This document shows positions 43,693 to 53,074 of a DNA stretch of 56,723 nucleotides, piece after piece; position 1 is the stretch's first letter; each line of letters starts with the position of its first letter. Below the pieces are notes generated by a model. That model had not been told where the DNA came from. It saw only the letters and a list, made by a program, of their open reading frames with translations, and did not search any database. Origin of the DNA: Verrucomicrobiia bacterium Tous-C4TDCM (lineage in GTDB: Bacteria; Verrucomicrobiota; Verrucomicrobiia; Verrucomicrobiales; Akkermansiaceae); the NCBI GenBank assembly GCA_002304315.1, contig NEUO01000004.1, positions 1 through 56,723 of the forward strand. Reading direction: 5' to 3'. The translations under genes were made by a program, and so were the position numbers.

Positions 43693-43799
43693 AACGGGCA
43701 CTTTCCCGCGAGCGCAGGACCTCAGACCCGCAGCCGGGATGGACCTCAAGAGATGGCGGGTTCGGCACGAGGCAAGGAACCCGGATGCCGCCGCGACCG

Positions 43800-44627
43800 T
43801 CAGGACACGGCCTTGGCGACGGCTCGCTCCCCGAGGAGGACACGGGGTTTCGGCATCTTCTGGCGGCGCAGGCCGAATTGGCGGACGGCGTGGCGCTGGA
43901 GGTGGGCGATGGCGTCCGCGACGTCGTCGGTGAAGAAGATCAGGTCGGGATCCGACGGGCTGATCGTGCCGGAGTCGGCCATGTGATAGACGAAGTCCAT
44001 CAGCGGCTGCCAATAGTCCTTGCCCATGAGGATGATGGGAAAATTGCGGATTTTCCCCGTCTGGATCAGGGTCATGGTTTCGAACATCTCGTCGAGCGTG
44101 CCCGCGCCGCCGGGGAGGACGACGAAGGCATAGGAATACTTGATGAGGATGGTCTTGCGCGTGAAGAAGTAGCGCATGGTGACCGAGCGGTCGACGTAGG
44201 GATTCACATGCTGTTCGAAGGGCAGCTCGATGTTGACGCCGACGGAACGGCCGCCCGCCTCGTGCGCGCCGCGGTTGCCGGCTTCCATGATCCCCGGGCC
44301 GCCGCCGGTCATGACGGTGAAGCCGATCTCGGCGATGGCGGCACCCATCTTGCGGGCCATCTCGTAGTAGGTGGTGCCGGGCTCGGTGCGGGCGGAGCCG
44401 AAGATCGTCACGGCAGGGCCGACGAAGTGGAGGGTGCGGAAGGCGCGGACGAAATCCAGGCCGACCCGGGCGACGGTCGTTAGGTCGTTGAAGCGGGAGC
44501 GCGGGCCGGCCAGGAAACCGCGGTCGGGGTTTTCCAACTCGAAGCGTTCTTCCTCCCGGATGGCCTCCTCGCTGATGGCGTGCTCGGCAGTGGGTCGGGG
44601 GCAATCGGGGCAATCCGGTGGAGTCAT
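43800..44627 (-). CDS. LOG-family protein (TIGR00730)
   Basis: A 275-aa protein from the ATG at 44627. The Rossmann-like lysine decarboxylase-like fold shows VTIFGSARTEPGTTYYEM, VMTGGGPGIMEAGNRGAHEA and the diagnostic VVLPGGAGTLDEMFETMTLI (PGGxGTxxE). Such proteins act as nucleotide 5'-monophosphate phosphoribohydrolases (cytokinin-riboside type) or PpnN-like nucleosidases. The N-terminal extension with CPDCPRP might bind metal but is short. Monocistronic. Confidence 0.92.
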   Translation of the reverse strand: MTPPDCPDCPRPTAEHAISEEAIREEERFELENPDRGFLAGPRSRFNDLTTVARVGLDFVRAFRTLHFVGPAVTIFGSARTEPGTTYYEMARKMGAAIAEIGFTVMTGGGPGIMEAGNRGAHEAGGRSVGVNIELPFEQHVNPYVDRSVTMRYFFTRKTILIKYSYAFVVLPGGAGTLDEMFETMTLIQTGKIRNFPIILMGKDYWQPLMDFVYHMADSGTISPSDPDLIFFTDDVADAIAHLQRHAVRQFGLRRQKMPKPRVLLGERAVAKAVS

Positions 44628-44885
44628 GGAAGCTGATCTAACATGGTTCACGATCCAGCGCCACGGGGAAACCGAACGCTTGACCGCCAAGCTCTTGGGG
44701 ACGATTGGTTAAGACTTCAAAAGCTTGTCTTCACGATTGATTCATGACAAGTTACCGCCGCGCGGATGCTCCCCAGAAGAAGAAAAAACAGTGATGCCGG
44801 TCGTGTTGGTTGCGTGGGCTTCGAAGTCCACGTGATCGGCGGCGGTCGGGCGGTGCCTGCGGATTCCGGCGGGAGGAGCCTGGAG

Positions 44886-45887
44886 ATGGGATTGAGAATC
44901 GGCTCCGGCGAGACCAAGCAACGGTCGGCGGCATCCCCCGGGCAGCCGGTCCACCGGCTTGGGGCCGCGGACGAGGAGCCGCCCTTGCAAGTCAAGCCGA
45001 TGAGCGAGGCGGGTCCGGCGGAGCCGCGGATCTCCAGCCGCGAGCAGAGGGCCCGGAGAGGGCTGGCGCGCTGGACCGGGTGGATGGCCGTCGCGACCTG
45101 TTTGGCCGTGGTGGCGGCGGTGGCTGGATTGATGCGGGCGGGGAAAGGCAAAGTCTCGAACGCCGCCAGCAACCCCGGATACGTTTTTGAAAAGCAACAG
45201 CACCTGGATCGCGAGCAGGAGTATTTCCTGGTGCACTCCGGGGAACTGATCAAGCAGGCCGAGAAGCTGCTGGAGCGCTACGCCGCGGCGACCTCGTTGG
45301 AGCAAGTGCTGCCGCTTGTCCGTGATGCGGAGCAGGTGAAGGAGCGGATGGCCCGGCTCTGGAAACCCTGGGGCACGGATCCGATGCTGGCGGCGGGCGG
45401 GGAGATCACGTGCTTCGTGCTCGAGGAATCGGCGCGTGCAGGAATCTCATTGAAGGGATACAAGGGCGACTTCAGTCCTTTCGACATGGTGTTCATCCGG
45501 GAAGGGGAGGGACTGACGCTCGATTGGGAGGCGAGCCAAGGCATCGGCGAGGTGCAGATCGCCGAACTGCTGGAGGGCGCGGCGGCGGAGGATCGGGTCG
45601 TCCGGGGAATCATCCAGCCGGCGGAGTTTTACTCGCAGGCCTTTCCCGAGTCCCGATTCCGGTCATTCCGGCTGGTCGATGCCGGCGGGGATCTTTTCGT
45701 CTGGGTCTTCGCTCCTCTCGACTCGGCGGTGGCTTCGGTGCTGAAGACCGAATTCAACGAGGGTTCGCTGTTGCTTGAGAAAAGCGTCCAGATCCCGGCG
45801 TCCGTGCGCTTGTCCGGGACCGGCGGAAGCAGCGGGAAGTGCTACGAGATCACGGAGATGCTTCACAAAGGCTGGGTCAGACCGTAG
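44886..45887 (+). CDS. Single-pass membrane protein, first of a paralogous pair
   Basis: A 333-aa protein from the ATG at 44886, with GGAGG and GGAG upstream. The first 75 residues are polar, then one membrane helix (WTGWMAVATCLAVVAAVAGL), then an extracytoplasmic part with a helical stretch (QEYFLVHSGELIKQAEKLLE) and a beta-rich domain (SRFRSFRLVDAGGDLFVWVF). It is related to the gene 9 bp downstream by layout and by the matching FRSFRLV / EFRLLAR blocks. No known family. The frame upstream to 44766 lacks a ribosome-binding site and was not used. Confidence 0.72.
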   Translation: MGLRIGSGETKQRSAASPGQPVHRLGAADEEPPLQVKPMSEAGPAEPRISSREQRARRGLARWTGWMAVATCLAVVAAVAGLMRAGKGKVSNAASNPGYVFEKQQHLDREQEYFLVHSGELIKQAEKLLERYAAATSLEQVLPLVRDAEQVKERMARLWKPWGTDPMLAAGGEITCFVLEESARAGISLKGYKGDFSPFDMVFIREGEGLTLDWEASQGIGEVQIAELLEGAAAEDRVVRGIIQPAEFYSQAFPESRFRSFRLVDAGGDLFVWVFAPLDSAVASVLKTEFNEGSLLLEKSVQIPASVRLSGTGGSSGKCYEITEMLHKGWVRP

Positions 45888-45896
45888 CAAGGCGTC

Positions 45897-46979
45897 GTGA
45901 GCGACACGAACGGCGCCTGGTATCATTGCACCCGATGCGGCTCTTTGTTCAAAGGGATCGCGGATCCGGAGCAGCGCGGCCTGTGCCCGGACTGTGGTCA
46001 TGACCCGTCCGGCGAAGAACCGCGGGTCGATGCGGGCCCGGTCCGGGTCCGGCGCAAGATCCGCAAAAAGCAGCCGCGAAATCCGTCCGAGCGCGCTGAG
46101 AAAGGCAAAAGCGGGGCCAGGATCCTGATGATTCTGGTGATCGTCTGGGGCTTCCTGCTCGGTGCCGGCGCGATTTACAAGACTCGCGGGGGGCCGTCGG
46201 CCGGGCCTCGGGTGGCGGACTCCGGCGAGCTAACCCGGCAGCAGGTCGAAGACCAGCGGCTGCTCCAGGACAACCTCAATGTGTGCGGCCAGCGCTTGTC
46301 GGAGTTTCTTGCGGCGTCGGATGTGGGAAGCCGCGCCCTGCACGTCGTCGGGGCCTCCCGAGCCGTGCAAAGGATGACCCGGGTCCAGCAATTCAATCCT
46401 GCCTACCTGACGACCGAGAACCTGAAGGTCGAAGAATACCGGGTGATCCACACGCCGGCCGGCCGGGCGATCGAGACCTTTTGGACGCAGGAAGACGGGA
46501 AGCGGATCGAGGTCGTTTACTTCAAAGAGGATGGAGAGTGGAAGATCGACTGGGATGCCTTCGCTCGGGCGGGAACCGAGTCGTGGCCGCTTTTCCTGGC
46601 ACGCCGCGGGCGCGGGGAAGGGGAGTTCCGGCTGCTGGCGCGGGAACGCATCGGGGCGGACGGCCGCGTTGACGATTACATCGGGCTGGTCCTCTATGAA
46701 GCGCGGAACGGCCACCTGGGCGAGGCGGGCGCTCCGTCACCGCAGATCCAGGTGTTGAGGGATTCCGAGACGGGCCGGAGGATCGAAGAGGCCTTCGCGA
46801 TCCGGAAGGAAGACCTCGGACCGTTCGGCAGCCGGCTGGTGAAGCACGATCCGGATGAAATGATCCGCCTACGGGTCCGGGTCAGCCGGAAAGGCGAAGA
46901 CGAGCGGGTGTTCGAGATCGAAGAGCTTATCGACTGCCACTGGCTGGAACTGCCGGAGACGAAGGACCCGGGCAAATGA
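45897..46979 (+). CDS. Zinc-ribbon membrane protein, second of a paralogous pair
   Basis: A 360-aa protein with a GTG start at 45897. The N-terminal zinc ribbon YHCTRCGSLFK (CxxC) with LCPDCGHD (CxxC) is followed by a Lys/Arg-rich linker, one membrane helix (ILMILVIVWGFLLGAGAIY) and a helical plus beta domain (RAIETFWTQEDGKRIEVVYF, EWKIDWDAFARAGTESW). It probably senses or scaffolds at the membrane; function unknown. Its stop lies 7 bp from the convergent aroE gene. Confidence 0.75.
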   Translation: MSDTNGAWYHCTRCGSLFKGIADPEQRGLCPDCGHDPSGEEPRVDAGPVRVRRKIRKKQPRNPSERAEKGKSGARILMILVIVWGFLLGAGAIYKTRGGPSAGPRVADSGELTRQQVEDQRLLQDNLNVCGQRLSEFLAASDVGSRALHVVGASRAVQRMTRVQQFNPAYLTTENLKVEEYRVIHTPAGRAIETFWTQEDGKRIEVVYFKEDGEWKIDWDAFARAGTESWPLFLARRGRGEGEFRLLARERIGADGRVDDYIGLVLYEARNGHLGEAGAPSPQIQVLRDSETGRRIEEAFAIRKEDLGPFGSRLVKHDPDEMIRLRVRVSRKGEDERVFEIEELIDCHWLELPETKDPGK

Positions 46980-46986
46980 CCCGCGC

Positions 46987-47892
46987 TCAGCCCGCCGCCA
47001 GTCCGCGGCGCATGGCGGCGGCGGGATGGCTGCCGGGAAACCAGAGGCGGAAGGCATGGATGCCTTGGTGAAGGAGCATCGAGGCACCATTCGCCGTGAT
47101 GGCGCCGGCGGCCTGCGCGCCGGCCAGGAAAGCGGTTAGAGGCGGCTGATAGATGGTGTCAAAGACCCGCTGCCCGGCGGTGAACGATTCAGGCGGCAGC
47201 GGCGAGGGATCGTCCGCTTTCAAGCCGACGGAGCTGGTGTTGACCAGCAGTTGGCACTGGCGGGCGAGGTCCGGAAGCACCGGGTCGCCGAGGGCAAGGA
47301 CGTCCACCCGGAGGCCGGGATGGTAGCGTCGGATCGAAAGTGCCAGAGCCTCGATCTTGTCCAGGCTGCGGTTCGCCAGCACCAGCCGGCGGACGCCCGC
47401 CCGCGCGCAATGGGCGGCGAGCGCCCCGCCCGCGCCTCCACCCGCGCCGGCGATCAGGACGTCGAGGTCCTTCAGCGGAATGGAAAAAGCCTCGGTGATC
47501 GCAGCCTCGAAGCCGGGGCCGTCGGTGTTGAAGCCACGGGTCGAGTTTTCCTCGAAGCGCACCGTGTTCACCGCACCCATCTCCTGCGCGCCGGGATCGA
47601 TGTCGGTGCACGCGGCCATCGCTTCGAACTTGTGGGGCACGGTGACGTTGCAGCCGATGAAGCCGAGCTCCCGCATGCGGCGGAAGGCTTCCGCGACCCG
47701 GCCGGGGTCCACTTCGATCTTCACGTAGCGAGCCGCGATGCCCGCCTCGTCGAGGGCGGGCTGATGCATCCGCGGCGATGCGGAATGGGCCACGGGGCAG
47801 CCGATCACCGCCAGCCGGGCCGGTATTTCATGGCCCGCGTCGAGGCGCTCGCGGGAGGAAAGGTCGTCGAGGTGGTAAAGGTCGCCGCTCAT
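46987..47892 (-). CDS. aroE: Shikimate dehydrogenase
   Basis: A 301-aa enzyme from the ATG at 47892 (MSGDLYHLDDLSSRERLDAG). Substrate site AVIGCPVAHSASPRMHQPAL (SxS) and FIGCNVTVPHKFEAMA (catalytic Lys), GAVNTVRFE, GFNTDGPGFEAAI (catalytic Asp), NADP-binding IAGAGGGAGGALAAHCA followed by NRS, and LVNTSSVGL are all present. It reduces 3-dehydroshikimate in aromatic amino-acid synthesis. Some verrucomicrobial homologues also start at this Met; a longer frame exists upstream but runs into an inverted repeat. Confidence 0.96.
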   Translation of the reverse strand: MSGDLYHLDDLSSRERLDAGHEIPARLAVIGCPVAHSASPRMHQPALDEAGIAARYVKIEVDPGRVAEAFRRMRELGFIGCNVTVPHKFEAMAACTDIDPGAQEMGAVNTVRFEENSTRGFNTDGPGFEAAITEAFSIPLKDLDVLIAGAGGGAGGALAAHCARAGVRRLVLANRSLDKIEALALSIRRYHPGLRVDVLALGDPVLPDLARQCQLLVNTSSVGLKADDPSPLPPESFTAGQRVFDTIYQPPLTAFLAGAQAAGAITANGASMLLHQGIHAFRLWFPGSHPAAAMRRGLAAG

Positions 47893-47979
47893 GCAAAGGA
47901 AACGTGCGCGCAGCATGGCGGGCAGGTGGCGCTCGTCAATCCGGGGCCGGAACGGGGTAAACCTAAAAGGGAAGTTGAG

Positions 47980-48113
47980 AGTTGAGAGTGGATGGTTGAT
48001 AGCTGAAACAGAAGAGTATACCTCGGAAAGGAACCTCATTCTCCGGGTGAGCCAGAAATCAGGCACAAGCCTCTTATTCTGAACTATCAACAATCAACCA
48101 TAGACTCTCAACT
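47980..48113. repeat. Intergenic inverted repeat with GTTGAGA-type words
   Basis: The left arm, starting at 47980 (agttgagagtggatggttga), matches the complement of the right arm ending at 48113 (agactctcaact) with one small gap; a second inner pairing cagaagag / ctcttattctg lies within. Direct copies of gttgaga precede it. It lies between the aroE start and the recQ 3' end on the minus strand. Confidence 0.82.
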
Positions 48114-48154
48114 CGGTTTTTAGGGTAAGGACCAGGATTGTCGGGAACGCTGGT

Positions 48155-50074
<1,920 letters not shown>

Positions 50075-50125
50075 GCGGAAGGAGATGGCGGGCGCAGCGC
50101 GGCAGGACAAGCCCGGCGTGAAATG

Positions 50126-50248
50126 ACCGGGGGCGCGGAGCCTCCGGCCCGCAGAAGCCACGGTAACGTCGGTCTCGTCACTACGGACCTCAACCGCCTA
50201 CCAAGCCGAAGGGACCGTTCTGCGGGGCAGAGCCTCCGCGCCCCCGGT
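50126..50248. repeat. GC-rich REP-like inverted repeat, 31-nt arms
   Basis: The left arm (50126-50156, accgggggcgcggagcctcc...) and the right arm (50218-50248, ...agcctccgcgcccccggt) match at 28 of 31 positions, with a 61-nt loop. Each arm itself contains the small palindrome cggagcctccg. It lies in the divergent space between recQ and lepB. Confidence 0.88.
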
Positions 50249-50323
50249 GGGAAGTCCGAGCCCGCGGTGCCGTGCCCCAGCCCGGGCTTGCATGGCCGCG
50301 CTTCCGTGTGAAGACTCCCCACG

Positions 50324-51523
50324 ATGTTCGCGCCGAAGTGGAAGAAAGAGGCCAGACTCCTGCACAAGGGAGCGTTGAAGTTCCTCCATTACAAGCGGGA
50401 CCTCCTGAAGCCGGACCGGATCGACGAGATCGAGTCCCGCCGCGGCGACCTGCTGGACGCGATCAAGGCCGGCGACAAGGACAAGGCGGACGAGGCTTCC
50501 AAACAACTCCGTGCGACCTGCGAGCAGGCCTTGCCGCACTTCCCGTCGCAGAACGCCTGGGAAGAGAACGTCGAGGTGATGTTCGTCGCGCTGGTGGTCG
50601 CGCTCGGCCTGCGGGCCTACGTGATCCAGCCGTTCCGCATTCCGACCGGCTCGATGCAGCCGACGCTCAACGGCATCACCATCGAGCAGAGCAAGGATCC
50701 CAATTTCAAGAAGCCGTGGCTCGGCCAGCAGGCATGGGAGCTGGTGACGCGCGGCCGCAGTTACCGGAACATCGTGGCGGAAGCCGACATGTATCCGGTG
50801 GGAGAGCCGGTCGATGCCTCGTGGTTCCTGTTCACCCGGACCAAGGTGAAATTCAGCAATGGCGAGGTGATTTCCTTTCCCGCTGCCGCCGGCGAGGTGC
50901 GGAACCTGATGACCGAGCCGATCGGGCCCGGGGTGGAACAACGCCAGCCGAAGCGCTACCGCAAGGGCGACCCGATCCTCCGCGGCTGGGTCGATACCGG
51001 CGACCTGGTTCTGGTTGACAAGGTGTCCTACCATTTCCGCCGACCGAACCGCGGCGAGGTCTTCGTCTTCGACACCCGCGGCATCGCAACGAGCGGCCGG
51101 GTCAAGGGCCAGATGGCCGGCCAGGACGGCGGCACCCATTACATCAAGCGGCTGTGCGGCGTGCCGGGCGATACCATGGAAATCCGTCCGCCGAACCTTT
51201 GGATCAATGGCGTGATCGCCAAGGAGCCCGGCATCCGGCGCGTGATCGAGGCCCAGGGACTCTACGGTAAGAACAACCCCAACGGCTACGAGCTCGCCCG
51301 CTTCGATCCCTCCCAACCGCGACCGCTCGGGGCCATCGGCGACAAGTTCCACCTCAAGCCCGAGGCCGCCCCCGGCATGCGCGAATACGCGGCGCTGGGC
51401 GATAACACCGGCAACTCGCTCGACTCCCGCTACTGGGGCAGCGTCAAGGAATTCAACCTCGCCGGCCCCGCGCTGTTCTCCCTCTGGCCCTTCACCACCG
51501 GCCACTGGGGTCTCATCCGCTGA
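50324..51523 (+). CDS. lepB: Signal peptidase I
   Basis: A 399-aa inner-membrane protease from the ATG at 50324. One membrane helix (VMFVALVVALGLRAYVI, about 85-101) leads to the catalytic box FRIPTGSMQPTLNG with nucleophile Ser 110. The Lys general base lies in GGTHYIKRLCGVPGD, and the C-terminal GDNTGNSLDSRYWGSV is box E. There is a charged N-terminal cytoplasmic domain and an insertion between boxes B and D, longer than in E. coli. It cleaves signal peptides of the many exported proteins in the window. Confidence 0.95.
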   Translation: MFAPKWKKEARLLHKGALKFLHYKRDLLKPDRIDEIESRRGDLLDAIKAGDKDKADEASKQLRATCEQALPHFPSQNAWEENVEVMFVALVVALGLRAYVIQPFRIPTGSMQPTLNGITIEQSKDPNFKKPWLGQQAWELVTRGRSYRNIVAEADMYPVGEPVDASWFLFTRTKVKFSNGEVISFPAAAGEVRNLMTEPIGPGVEQRQPKRYRKGDPILRGWVDTGDLVLVDKVSYHFRRPNRGEVFVFDTRGIATSGRVKGQMAGQDGGTHYIKRLCGVPGDTMEIRPPNLWINGVIAKEPGIRRVIEAQGLYGKNNPNGYELARFDPSQPRPLGAIGDKFHLKPEAAPGMREYAALGDNTGNSLDSRYWGSVKEFNLAGPALFSLWPFTTGHWGLIR

Positions 51524-51586
51524 CCTTTGCGCAAATGCACGCATGGCCAAGATGGCATTCGACATGCATCGTTTCCCGCCCTCTCC

Positions 51587-52423
51587 ATGAGCGATTCCGC
51601 TGAAATCACCCGCCAGGCGAAGTCGAATCTCGCCTTTGCGCTGCAGATCCTGCCGAAGGAGCGGCGCGACGGGATGATCGCCTTCTACGCGTTCTGCCGC
51701 GTGGTCGATGACCTGGCCGACGACCCGCAGCGGCCGCTCGAAGCCCGCGAGGCCGATCTCCTCGCGTGGAAAGCCGGCCTTGAGAGCGGCTTCGCCGAGC
51801 CCGATGCCTTGCAGCGCGAGGTGGTCGAAATGATCACCCGCTACGAAATTCCGGCCCGCCTGCTGACCGCCATCATCGACGGCTGCCTGATGGACCTGCG
51901 CCCGCAGCGCTTCGGCACCTGGGAAGACCTTTCCCAATACACCTACAAGGTCGCCTGCGCCGTCGGCCTCGCCTCGCTGAAGGTCTTCGGCGCCACCGAT
52001 CCCGCGTCTGAAAAGTACGCGATCGCCCTCGGCCATGCCCTCCAGCTCACCAACATCCTGCGCGATGTCGGCGAGGACCTCGCGAACGGCTGCCGGATCT
52101 ACCTGCCGCTGGCCGATTTTGGCCGCTTTCAATACACGGAAGACGATCTCGTCAGCCGCGTTTACGACGACCGCTTCGCGGCGATGATGGCCTGCCAGGC
52201 AGAGCGCGCCGAGGGCTTGTACCGCGAAGCGGTCGAAGTCATGCCGAAGTCCGATGCCCGCGCGCTGGTGCCGGCCGAGATCATGCGCTCGATCTATCAG
52301 ACCTTGCTGGCGAAGATGAAAAAGGACGGCTTCAAGGTCTTCGACCAGCGTTACGGGCTGTCCAAGGCGCGCAAGATGGCGATCTTTTCCAAACATCTGC
52401 TGGGCCTCGGCTCCGCTGCCTGA
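51587..52423 (+). CDS. Squalene/phytoene synthase family protein
   Basis: A 278-aa trans-prenyltransferase starting at the ATG at 51587. The first Asp-rich motif VVDDLADD (residues 39-46) and the second LTNILRDVGEDLANGCRIYLP are both intact; the YTYKVACAVGLASLKVFG helix and the C-terminal IYQTLLAKMKKDGFKVF fit the family. It joins two prenyl diphosphates head to head (presqualene/squalene for hopanoids, or phytoene for carotenoids). Which one cannot be told from this window, because no partner genes are adjacent. It lies 63 bp after lepB. Confidence 0.9.
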   Translation: MSDSAEITRQAKSNLAFALQILPKERRDGMIAFYAFCRVVDDLADDPQRPLEAREADLLAWKAGLESGFAEPDALQREVVEMITRYEIPARLLTAIIDGCLMDLRPQRFGTWEDLSQYTYKVACAVGLASLKVFGATDPASEKYAIALGHALQLTNILRDVGEDLANGCRIYLPLADFGRFQYTEDDLVSRVYDDRFAAMMACQAERAEGLYREAVEVMPKSDARALVPAEIMRSIYQTLLAKMKKDGFKVFDQRYGLSKARKMAIFSKHLLGLGSAA

Positions 52424-52447
52424 ATAACCCCCGATCCCTTCCGTCCG

Positions 52448-52885
52448 ATGGCCGCCATGAAATCACTCGCCCTGTTGCCGCTGGCCTTTCTGGCCGCCTC
52501 CTGTATCCCGCCGGAGCCACCTTACCGGGACCAGCGCCCGCCCATGCGCAATGGCGAGCCGTATTATCCCTACGGCCCCGGCGGACAAGCTCCCGGCACC
52601 GAGACCGGCACCTTCGAGCCGATCCCGCCGGCCGGCGGTCCCGCCATGCCGCCGCCCCGCGACGCCGGCCCGCGCGCCCCGCAGATCGACCCCTACGGCA
52701 ATCCAGATCCGGATGAGGCTCCCCAGCCGACGCCCCGCCCGACTTACCCGACCGCCAAACGCACCGCCAATCCGAACGAGGTCATCAGCCCCTACTCTCC
52801 TTACAACGTCATCGACGTCCAAGGCTTCAAGAGCGGCGATCTGGCGAAAGATCCTTCGAACAAGAAGATCTTCCGGATTCCCTGA
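52448..52885 (+). CDS. Proline-rich lipoprotein
   Basis: A 145-aa protein from the ATG at 52448 (a second ATG at 52457 is equally possible: MKSLALLPLAFLAASC). The lipobox LAASC marks a lipid-anchored protein. The mature part is Pro/Tyr/Gly-rich (PEPPYRDQRPPMRNGEP) and ends with a conserved-looking block SPYNVIDVQGFKSGDLAKD. It lies 24 bp downstream of the prenyltransferase, probably cotranscribed. Function unknown, envelope location inferred. Confidence 0.8.
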   Translation: MAAMKSLALLPLAFLAASCIPPEPPYRDQRPPMRNGEPYYPYGPGGQAPGTETGTFEPIPPAGGPAMPPPRDAGPRAPQIDPYGNPDPDEAPQPTPRPTYPTAKRTANPNEVISPYSPYNVIDVQGFKSGDLAKDPSNKKIFRIP

Positions 52886-53074
52886 GCGGAGCGGGGAGGT
52901 GCGGTCAGGAACCGGCTCGCGGGCATCATGAAATTCGCCTGCAAGGGAATGAAGTCTCGGCCTCTTGGGACCGGAGAGTAGCGTAACGGGTGATAGCCGA
53001 ACTCCAGGTTCTTGCCGGCGTGGATCTGCGGGGCAGGGGGCGGCTTTTCTCGAGTCACTTCAACCCCCTCCTCC

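Noticed and set aside
50198-52396. 732-codon minus-strand frame
   Set aside because: Antisense of lepB and the prenyltransferase, both with intact catalytic motifs.
52886-53074. Possible minus-strand coding fragment (NLEFGYHPLRYSPVPRG)
   Set aside because: Looks protein-like over about 40 residues but has no start, and the flanking part is antisense to the FG-GAP signal peptide; evidence too weak.
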